Source: Hydractinia symbiolongicarpus
Taxonomy: Eukaryota; Cnidaria; Hydrozoa; Anthoathecata; Hydractiniidae
Reading direction: 5' to 3'
NCBI RefSeq assembly: GCF_029227915.1
Contig: NC_079881.1
Span: forward strand, 11,197,501 to 11,261,500
DNA length: 64,000 bases
Part shown: piece after piece, positions 46,518 to 56,172 of the stretch
Numbering within the stretch: the first letter of the stretch is position 1
How the letters are laid out: the number at the start of each line of letters is the position of its first letter
The notes under the pieces: generated by a model
What the model saw: only the letters and a program-made list of their open reading frames with translations
What the model was told of the DNA's origin: nothing
Databases searched by the model: none
Program-made: the position numbers and the translations under genes

Positions 46518-47994
46518 CATTGGTAACCTCTTTAAAGAAGGTTCAGGGTGATTCTTTCAGCAGGACGGGTGACGAGAGGCCGTTTTCTGTGTTTATATTT
46601 GAACTAGAGTCGTGAGAGGTTATATACGCCTGAAAAGGCGTACCGCATTAACCCCCTTGGTGTCACAATTAATTTTCTAATTTTGCAGGAGTTTATACCG
46701 GAAATAAAACCTAATGTTTTATGCTAAAGGTTCCATTGCTTTTCACGGACATGTACGACATCATACACTTCTACTAATTGCTTATCCGGTATAACTCAAG
46801 ATTAATTTTTGGGCTTTTACGAAAACTTAATATGCAGAAAATGCTTACCAACTGTGTTTGCTATGATGGGGTAACAACAGAACAACAGACGAATTTTAAA
46901 TAAAGATTGTTAAAAGGTTTATCAGTAAATGATGTTTCTTTTTGAAAATTTCGGGAAACAAAGTATATCTTTGGATTCTTAATTGCAAGCAAATGCACAA
47001 ATTACGCGGATGCTCTGTTAATAGGCTTCTAAGTAGTCCAATACTGTTCTTTTTTTCGCAGCAAGCTGTTATCGTTAACCTAATCAGTTATTTTAGGAGC
47101 ATAAAGCATCTCCCAAAAGTAACCTTAAAGATAGAGAAAGACGCAACAATTAACGATACTTCTAATAGTAGTATAATATTCTATTCAAACAGTGATAGTG
47201 TCAGTTTAGCCTTGCATCATCATTGAGTAGCAATCTCAGAGTGTTTTCCAATTAACAAAATTATGAAAACCTCTGATTCTGCAATTACGGAGTGCGGTAG
47301 TTTTCATCCTGGTGTAAAAGGCGATTAAGATAAAATTAATGATCTCGCGCAATGATTTCACGTTGATGTTTTTGTTGTAAACTTTACTTGTATTACTTGT
47401 ACTTGTACATTGTTAACGAGGATTTTAGCCTGTGGGGATTTCAGCAATGTTTAACAAAAGGTAGTTATTTGTGTGTTCGTCAGTATGAGGTGAAATTTAA
47501 TATCCCCCAATTGCTCGAACATTCGGACATTAAAAGGGGAAAGAGTTTTGCTATAACATTTAATTGGTAAAAAAGCTATGAGTGTAAGTACTTAGGAATA
47601 CGATCTTTAAACTGACAGAAATACAGAAATTACGAAGTATACAGTTGGCAAAACTTTTTGCTGACAGTAATCGTTATTAATTTCAATTTTCATGAAACTA
47701 AAAACAGTACCAATTTTATGACTTACAACCAAACACAAGGAAAGTTAAAGCAGTTGACATAACGACATAATAATTTTGATGTAACTTTTATCGTTTACTT
47801 CTATGGCCTTGAAAGTTGTATTGTATCTAAAGTAATTTAACTATCTAAGAGGAAGCAGTAATAGTCTCTTTCCAAAGTTTTTTTAATTCACCATAAAGGA
47901 CAACTTAAATCAAAATGTAAAATATAATCAACAGGACAGAACAAAAAAAGCAAACCGTCTAGAAGATTAACATTTCTTTGATGCATTATCATTA

Positions 47995-50900
47995 CTATGA
48001 GCAACCATACATTGCATTAATTTGCTTAATGTCGATTGGACTGAACCCCTTACGTTGACCAATTACATTTTGATATTTCTTGTTTAAAGTTTCGATGGTG
48101 GTACTTTTAAATAAAAATCCTTTGCCGAATGTTTTCGCTCCATAATGCATTATGCTGTTATAATCGTATGGTGTTCCATAGCTATTAATGTTTGAGCCTT
48201 GCTTTCTGAAATTTCCACTCTTGCCTAAAATGTTTAAGAAGATGCATTTCAGGTCTGATAATCCGGTAAGCTCATTGACTTATATGCTTCATTGCATGTA
48301 AAAAATTTAATAAATAGTATCGACAGTTTATTCTTGTTGTAACGTAAATATGGGCTCACCATTTATGATGTTGTTCCATAGAATCTTCACATATCTATCT
48401 CTATCTGGTCGACTTTGCTCGTGGAAAATCCCTGCAATATTAAAACATTTCATTCATTTCTTTATAACAGAGGCAGATCTATTGCAATACTGCAGCACTA
48501 CTATGCAAAAAAATGTCAAGACCATCTTCTTGTTTCTTTCAAGACATTTTTTTTGATCCAGTGTGGACGTGTTACACTTATGTCAATGTTAAAAAATTGA
48601 CATGCAACGACAACCTTTTTAATTTTAGATGATCGACAAAAGTACAATATGACTTTCAACTTAGCCTTGCTTCTTAAACATAAGTCATATCGCAAGTGTA
48701 AGGAAGAATATTGAATAAAATTTCTATGTAAAACAAATTTTATTGCTCCTTAAACATTTCGACGTGATTTTGAATAAGGTCCCTTACCAAGAGAATGTCC
48801 AATCTCATGAATAATAATTCCAGTTGACTGACAACCAGATCCAAGTGAGATACTGTTCACACCTCTGTATCCAATTGGAGAATGGCATCTAAAGTTTCCG
48901 ATAATATATTCGGTATAGGAATTGTCGCTGCAAAATAAACTTTAGAGAACTGCTATTTTTTATCCCCCTTCTTTCTTTCCTCAAGATCTGTTGAACAAAA
49001 CTTTTTCATAATGCACATGTCTTCATGTTATATTATATTGTACACATTTAGTATTATTTTACTGTTGTTACACTTTTATTTTTTCTAGTTAGGATTAGAT
49101 ACGATGTATCAATCCCTTCGCATTTTGCGCTCTTCATTAATCGCGCTTTATTTCCGCAATCTTTACTTGTATCCCAGATACCTTTCGTTTGCACATCTCC
49201 AAAACTTTTTGAGATAAAATAACTTTAAAGATACTCGAAAATGGCGTCAATTTAATTTCTCCAACCAAATCTTGATTACTTGGTGCTTGTATTTAGCAAT
49301 ATAATTGTAAACAGGTGAAGTGAAATTACCTTTATTTAGATTTTTACGACTTTCAAACTTTTGATCTTCACAAATACATTCGTTTAAAAACCTTTTTTCG
49401 CCTCTATAAATTTTAGGTAATTACCTGTTATAAGAAAAAAAACCTTTTGAAAAAAGAATAAGAATGTTTTTATATTTTAAAAATATTCGTAGAGTAATAA
49501 AAATTTAAAATGATAGATATTTCTAAGTTTCATATACTGTTACTAGCTACTATAGCATGTAAAATTTTCTTGGTTAACTTGAGTCAAAGATTTTATTTTT
49601 GATCTTTAATGGTAAGTGCATCCAAAATCTACTTATTTCACCCTACATAGCCATTAAAATGATGTGTTCTTACGAAAATATAGATATATAGAGCCTTAGT
49701 TGTGATATATAGTTATTTATTTGTTATTATAGTATTTGTTTGCCTTTCCTATAAGGTAGCGTTGTCTTATATCCTTCACTCAATCATACTCACCCTTTTC
49801 CCTTATAAAATTTAATGTAAGCACGTTCTCCATTGTGCGGATGAAATCGTATGCATGTGTGTTTATGATATTGTCCAATTGCACTTTTTATAGCACGCCT
49901 TCCAAGGAAACCTATCAAAGAAAAGTCAATAATAAAAAAAGGAAGTACAAAGGGATTAAAAAAATAGTAAAGAAAACTACGAATACTGGTCATTATATCG
50001 TCCGACACAGACAAATCTTTATGGAACGTCAATACTGCCTTATGCTACTTTCTTGTTATGTCAGTTTTTAACAATATGATACTTTACCGTTATATTATCA
50101 TACTTTGGAATTATATTATGATACTTTAACATTATATTTTGATAGTTTGGCATTATGATATTGTTCATTTGAGCGCGCAGCGTGCGAAACTGCCGTCCTA
50201 TGCGCCCCTTTGCCCTGGTCCCTAAGTCCCCAACCCTAACGCGGGAACACTTGTACACATTTTCAAGATGACAGCTACAGCAGTACAGGAAATACTTTCC
50301 AGGCTTGGTCTATCTCATTGCATTGACACTTTCAATGCAGAGAAAATTGATGTAAATGTCATCATTTATTCAAGCAATAAAGATCTTGCTAGAGTTGGAG
50401 TATCAACTGTTGGGGACCAAATTCACCTGAAGGAAGCTGCTAGGAGATACAAAAGCTCTTCATCAACATCATCTTCAACAGCTTCAACAGCTGAGTATAC
50501 GCATGCTCTGGTAAGCCAAAGGAGAGATGAAAGGTCTATGCTTTTTTTGAATCTCGAAGAACTCACGGAAAAAAAAAATCAAGTAACAGGGATACTTCAG
50601 TTAAAAAAATCAAATATGGAGTGCTCGATTTGTATGCTTATCAGACCCTAAAAGCACAAAAGTGCCAACACCTACACAAAAATTGGTTTTACAGAATGTA
50701 GGGCTGGGATGTAATAAAATACAATTTAATTTGAATCTTGATATGGATAAGGATGGTTATGCAAAAGTAATTTCTGATGAAAAAGTGCTGGACAGATGAA
50801 ACGGTTGGATTTCCCAAGTTGAAAGATTGTGAAAGTTTTGAGTACATGAAATGTGTACCAAACTGCAGACTTCTCCAGCCTTTGAAAGAACTTATATCGG

Positions 50901-53900
50901 CACATACATACATTAAAAAACTGTTGTTGTTTAAGGTAAAATATACACCAGACCTATCCAAAAGATCTTGTCTGTTTTGCCCTTGAAATCACCCCTTTCA
51001 GCCACAGGTCACAATTATTCTATAATGGAAAGATGCATGGAGTTTGATAAATTGTCTGAAAGATCATGTACTGGTTTGTAAAAACACAACACAACCCTTA
51101 GGTGATGATGATAGCTTGGATGGTGTCGATCTACTAAGTGTGTTTGAAAATAATAATAACCTTAATGAACAACCATTCAATAACATAGAAATTGAGGACA
51201 GTGAAACTATAGAAAAAGATACGAATATTGACCCTGGTGCAGCAAGCAACTTAGTATTTAACTTCGAATATGTTTCAAACCTGAGTGTCAATGAAGAAGT
51301 TATCAGAACTATTGATATCGACTGTGAAATAAATTTATTGACATAAAAGTGTTAAGATTTGTCTTCGCCTATTGATATACTCAAAGTTATTCAGCTTGTA
51401 TTAGTCCAAGGTCGTCCTTTAGAAATTAATAATGTTACTAACTGTTTTGAAGGCACCACAAATTTTATCTTGATCAACAGGCAAGATTTGCTAACAACAG
51501 CATTTGAAGAGATAAAAAATTTGCAGAACTTGTCGATTACATTAGAGGTTCAATATTTGACGAGGTAATTCAAAAATATTGTTCAGATCTTCAATGAATC
51601 TGACAAGACTTTGTCAATATGTGCCTCGTAAATAGGACAATAATCATTAGGGCCCTCGCTCAAGTAAACTTTCACTCATATATTGCCATTTGCTCTTCTC
51701 CAATGTCAACAACTACGGGACAATTGTCCTGATACCCATAACCGTATTGGTGAAGTTTTGATAGTGCACATTTGGTGTTTTGACCAAGCGTTCCTCCATG
51801 CGTCTAATTTTTCATTATTTAGAGGTAAGAAAACGTAGTGAAGAGCTGAAATATCAATTGGATTCAGAGGATCCAAAACATCATTTCCTTCCATGTAAGA
51901 AAATATTTCATGCACTCCATCAAAAACATTCCGCCAAAGCCGCTTCATACGTTGATTATGTGTACTTTTTCCAGTAATAATAGTTTCCCTTCTGACACCA
52001 CGTTTCTGTATCATAAAGTCTGCAATTAAAAAATTTTCCCGGCCTTGATCAGACCGTACTCTACTTGGTAATCATTATTTCTCAACACCTTTCAAAAAAG
52101 ATGAAAAAAACGACTCCGCTTTGTTATCGCTAATACATTCTAAAGTTACAGGAAGTCTGCTAAAGCCATCGATAGCCCCAAAAACGTTGAAATACCATTT
52201 CACTAATTTATGATTGGTATCTACATGCCAAAGGTTGTTTGAGGCGGTCACATTGTAGGTTCTTCTTTTAAGTCGACCTTTTTTCCTACGATGGATAATG
52301 TCTCTAAGCCAAAATCTTGGTACATGTAAACCTCTTCCTGTCAATAGCTGGAAATGGAATGGAAATTCTGAGACCAGATTTGAAATAATACAATAAAGTT
52401 CTTCATCAGTTATCTCTGAAAAACTATTTTTTGAGAGATGAAACTCTACCATACGACGATATATCGTCTCTTTGAAACACACAGGATAGCAGGTATTTCA
52501 TAAACAGTAAAACCCTCTTCAATCAGATTCTCCAGAATGTTCTTTGAAATGTCATACTTCTTTGTTTCTGGTAATTTCATTGGGGATTCACTGCCATATT
52601 TGTAGTTTTTGTAGCACTCTACACATGTTTTTGTCAGCAATTTTTAACGATCATCCTGGGACTGGGAACTAACAAAGTATAATAACTTCTAAGTATCATA
52701 ATGCAAAACTATCATAATATAATGTTAAAGTATCATATTGTTAAAAACTCGCATAATAAGAAAGTAGCATAAGGCAGTATTGGCGTTCCATAAATCTTAC
52801 TTAAAAATAATTTTTCAAGCTGTTACAAAAAATCATATATACAGTTAAACGTATATAAAAAAGCCGCTCTGGAAACTGATTGTCTTAGGCAGGTGGTCGT
52901 GTTATTTTTTCCTTTTAGTCTTTTTCACCACAACTTGTAAAATGCAAGAAACTATTTAAAATTGAGCAAGTTATGCAAGCTATAATAATGCTAGCTGTAA
53001 TATTAATGCTGAAAGTGATGCATGTTTGTTTTCTGTTATTGTTTTTTGAAAAAGACAAAATATGTTTTTTTAGACAGGTATTATCTTGCATTGGGGATAA
53101 AGAATAGCGGTCGCTGGTCGTGTTACGCAAGTAGGCGTCTTATAAAGTAGAAAGTGACCATAAAACATATTTGAAGTATACTCATATATCTATATTTCAT
53201 TTCTTGCGTCACAGCTAACGTTAAAAATACTTACCTATTGACCTGTCAATGACATAGGGTATCGGTTTTCCATGTGGCCAATGTCCTCTTCCATTCGTTG
53301 CAAAAATGTTTTTCCCATGTTCCAAAATCAGCTTTTGACCAGGGTCCAACTCAATGTCGCCTTCATAAAACCCATCGTCTATAAAATACCAATACACAGA
53401 TTATTTTAAACAACACCTGTCAATTTATTGTCATAAAGGCGTACGAAAAAAGTCTGGAAAAGTTTTAACTTTACTATCATCAGTTTTTTTAAAAATAACG
53501 CGAAAAGCATTTTATTTCAGAAATTAGCTTTAAAGCAAACAAACGAGTACTGAAGTAGCTTTTTCGGTAAAGGGCTTCTTCCGCGCTCGTGTTAGGATTT
53601 TCATAAAGCGTTCTTCGGTTTGCGTTAGGATTTTCATAAAGCGTTCTTCGGTTTGCGTTGTGTAGATCGGCTTACATCGACGACACGGCCTGTTTCCGGC
53701 TATTAGAAGCAATTCATATATTGGGCACTGCGTTTCGACTTTTTTATTAGACCACAGTAAAAAAATTAACCCACAGAAGTCCTTTTCTTTCATGGCTACA
53801 AACACGAGGAATTTTGCCGTAAGTGAAACGAATGTGCAAGCGGAAATAACGATGGGGCGAAATCATAAATCATGTGGCACAATGGATAAGGCATCTGGCT

Positions 53901-54434
53901 ACGAATCAGGGCATTCCAGGTTCGGCTCCTGGCAGGGTCGCACTGTTGCATTTCGACTGCATGGTCTATTGTGTAACGCACGCGCACGTTGTGGGATAAT
54001 GCGTTGATAAACGGAATTTACGCCGGCATATTGGAAAGTAATATCACGCACTTAGTATGGTCGACTAGATTGTCAAAATTATCAAAATTTGATGGTGTTT
54101 TAATGGCAAGTTCACATAGTTTATGGTAAGACTAAAAAACAAGTTAAACTTTAAAAAGTATTTTTTTAAAGGGACTTGAAATCTTATTTAAGTTATGGAA
54201 AAAATACATATATTTTTAAATGAATATCCTGTATATCATCATTGCCTTTCCAAGAATGGTGGAAGTATTTAACCATTCAAAGCATATAGTTCAACATGTT
54301 TTATATTTCCTTCAATCCCAAGTTCATAAATTTCTACAAGAAACTGTATTTTACTTACTTTCCATTTCTTTTACCCATTCTCCTGATGTCACCAAAATGC
54401 AAGCAAAAATCACGACAAGCATCATGGCTGCCAT
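47995..54434 (-). CDS. Secreted minimal astacin (M12A) metallopeptidase, 6 exons, 259 aa
   Basis: Exons, high to low: 54359-54434, 53235-53378, 49794-49911, 48788-48927, 48360-48431, 47995-48224 (TAG), all GT-AG and in phase. The ATG at 54434 is the first after an in-frame stop. A signal peptide (MAAMMLVVIFACILVTSG) is followed by a short propeptide with FYEGDI, whose Asp should hold the zinc in the zymogen. The catalytic domain has TCIRF, a GSGC segment, then HEIGHSLGIFHEQSRPDRD split by an intron (zinc ligands near 153, 157, 163; Glu154) and the Met-turn SIMHY. Four Cys match the two astacin disulphides. It ends right after the last Cys, so no ShK, CUB or MAM module follows. Intron phases equal those of the 13-exon gene, arguing for duplication. 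Secreted protease; development, digestion or venom use cannot be told apart here. Confidence 0.9.
50020..50110 (+). repeat. Left terminal inverted repeat of the IS3EU-like element
   Basis: Begins TATGGAACGTCAATACTGCC and pairs with the right repeat at about 52700-52792 over its length with scattered mismatches. The inner part carries repeated CATACTTT/GATACTTT motifs, possible transposase-binding sites. Confidence 0.8.
50268..51568 (+). pseudogene. Broken SAM-domain / HECT-like gene carried by the IS3EU-like element
   Basis: The first ORF (50268-50651) starts MTATAVQEILSRLGLSHCID and, to about residue 62, has the five-helix pattern of a SAM domain (LGLSHCIDTF, VIIYSSNKDLARVGV, GDQIHLKEAA), then a Ser/Thr linker. 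After frameshifts, pieces continue at 50660-50790 (GLGCNKIQFNLNLDMDKDGY), 50777-50986, 51044-51346 (acidic) and 51359-51568. The last has VQGRPLEINN and LEEIKNL-like blocks, which recall the entry of HECT-type domains in invertebrate SAM/HECT proteins. No catalytic Cys region remains. It runs toward the transposase gene on the other strand. SAM call good; HECT call tentative. Confidence 0.5.
51706..52640 (-). pseudogene. Inactivated IS3EU-like DDE transposase
   Basis: The reading runs 52640 to 51706. A helix-turn-helix-like N-terminus (GFTVYEIPAILCVSKR) shifts frame near 52475. The integrase core then gives WHVDTNHKLVKWYFNVFGAI (first Asp), followed by two adjacent in-frame stops at about 52070-52075, then VRSDQGREN (second Asp) and HNQRMKRLWRNV. 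The last motif in relatives carries the catalytic Glu just after Arg-Ile/Met; here it is Lys. So besides a frameshift and two stops, the third catalytic residue is lost. Family identity rests on the D-D-E spacing and the HKL...IDG pattern typical of these integrases. Confidence 0.7.
52700..52792 (-). repeat. Right terminal inverted repeat of the IS3EU-like element
   Basis: Its reverse complement begins TATGGAACGCCAATACTGCC. It differs from the left repeat at about one base in ten, so the insertion is not very recent or the ends have drifted. Confidence 0.8.
53591..53656. repeat. 33-bp tandem duplication in astacin intron 1
   Basis: Two identical copies of a 33-bp unit starting GTTAGGATTTTCATAAAGCG. 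The identity suggests recent slippage or duplication. Confidence 0.85.
53868..53940 (+). tRNA. tRNA-Arg(ACG)-like sequence, probably pseudogene or SINE head
   Basis: A tRNA-sized 73-nt segment: A box TGGCACAATGGATAAGG, anticodon arm TCTGG-CTACGAA-TCAGG with anticodon ACG (Arg), and a perfect T arm CCAGG-TTCGGCT-CCTGG. The 3' acceptor strand CAGGGTC has no partner: the 5' strand is AATCATG instead of the expected complement. The broken acceptor stem suggests a tRNA-derived SINE or tRNA pseudogene. It lies in the first intron of the 6-exon astacin gene, antisense to it, followed by about 80 GC-richer bases that could be the SINE body. Confidence 0.55.
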
Positions 54435-56172
54435 ACTTTTGAGTGTCGCTTCAATGATATTTATGTGTTTAACATTTTACAAAACATATAGATATACAAA
54501 ATAACACACGAGTTTTGACTTAACGTCAAATAGTTGTCCAGCTTTACTAACTTCACGTTATTAATGTTTATTCAGACAAAGAAAATACGGCACTTCTTGA
54601 TTATTTTATTAAAACAGGCTTAAGAAAAGTTTTGTCTAAATAAATCTTTCAGCTTGGAGACTCGACGTGTGGTTGTTACACCCTCCTTGGTTACACCCAG
54701 ATATGTCATATTCTATTTTAAACTTTTGTATAAACCTGTTAAGTGCAAAACCAATTCAGATGTGATGCTGTATCATGGTTGCATGATGTCATTTCATCTG
54801 TACTGGTAATTTCAACATTATTCGAAACTTCATTAATCAAATATACTTATTATTATATGACGGGGAAGCGCAAAACGTTGTGAAGTTGAGCGCAAAAATG
54901 TGACTTCTTGCAGTGGTTTATATTGTATAAAGTTGCACTGATTATAATGATGTTCAATGCGTTATTCATTAATCTGAATTAATAAAAAAATTTTTAAACT
55001 TAAATTCTACGAAATTTAAAGCAAACTAAGACCAACAAAATTAAAAACAGGTCTCAGTTAAGTTTTATTTTTTCTTCCACTCACTTGTCTTTGAAGTAAA
55101 GTTGCATAGTAAAAACTCGGGAGTGGCCCTTTGGGACTGTAAATTTCATATAAACAATAAGGTTACTTAATGGGTGATTAAAAGAATTAGAACTAAAATA
55201 AATTCTTAATTTATAATATCAAATTTAAAAACTGCGTTTATACCTTACAAATAAGAAAAAATTGGAACTAGAAATGTTAAATGGTCACGAAAATCATTTT
55301 AATACTTGTCACGCGAAAAAAAAGCAAACCAACGTGTTATCATGAGTTACGAAAGAAAATCATTTGGTTTACAAGCTAACATTCTCAAATAATAATCATG
55401 TACAATATAATTGCAAAAAAAATTCTAAAGAAAAAAACTTTCTTATTTAATTTCTCTAATTTTAAAATCGTGTTTGAATATCACAGATTCCATCAATCGA
55501 GTAATGGCTGGAATCAAATACATTTGGTTTCAATAACGTGTTCAACTAATCATTCTTATGGTAAATGCAATTAGGTAGCTACACCTTTTACGGAAAAATA
55601 AACTTTGGCAAAAGTCTAAGGTTTATTCAGCCAGTGAGAAAACAGTATCGATTAACCTGTGATGGTTTATTTTTTAACCGCAATTAATGTTGTAACGACA
55701 GGCTGTAGGATGCGTTTTTATTTGCAATGACAATTTCGCAAATTTTACAAAAACTTATTTTGCAAAATAGAATTGCTGAGTGATTGTTTCAGAATAAAGC
55801 AACGGCAAGATGTTGCCAGTGTCTCTATTTTAACTAAAGTTGCGATAAGGTTTTCTGAAAAGCCTATTACGCCCGACAAATTGTAGTAATGTAAACACTT
55901 TCCATGGTTGTACGTTATGGTTTACCTGTAAAAAAATTGTTTATTTTTATAAAAAAATTGTTTCATTTCTTATCAAGCTTAAACATTTTTTTTATTTTTT
56001 ATGTTCACTATTTTTCCTTCAAAAGCGGTAATTACATAACCATTCGCCGCCTTTCTCGAACAAAAGCCAACTCGGTTCGTACATATTTTCTTTATTTATG
56101 GCGTCATACGGCGTACATAGCTTAACAAGACTTGTGAAGATTCACTCACTTCTTAGTCTTTCCTAGGGTGAT
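54435..56172. other. AT-rich intergenic stretch
   Basis: Upstream of the second astacin gene and left of the hAT element. No gene, repeat family or clear promoter motif recognised. Confidence 0.45.

Larger units (their letters stand above)
45283..47994. other. Intergenic stretch between receptor and second astacin
   Basis: Contains the tRNA-like element at 45845-45909 and its neighbouring repeats, and the inverted copy of a dispersed repeat at 46466-46517. A GC-richer patch at about 46550-46680 is unidentified. No gene recognised. Confidence 0.5.
50020..52792. mobile_element. IS3EU-like DNA transposon, 2773 bp, inside astacin intron 2
   Basis: Long terminal inverted repeats start TATGGAACG and run about 90-100 bp with roughly 85-90 percent identity. 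The 6-bp target duplication AATCTT flanks both ends (50014-50019 and 52793-52798). As I remember it, eukaryotic IS3EU elements have 6-bp duplications and TAYGG termini, and the - strand gene encodes an IS3/retroviral-integrase-like DDE transposase, which fits. A second, + strand gene with a SAM domain and a HECT-like stretch faces it. Both genes are broken. The ends also hold repeated TTATGATACTTT-type motifs. Confidence 0.75.

Noticed and set aside
53868-53940. Functional tRNA-Arg gene
   Set aside because: Acceptor stem strands do not pair.
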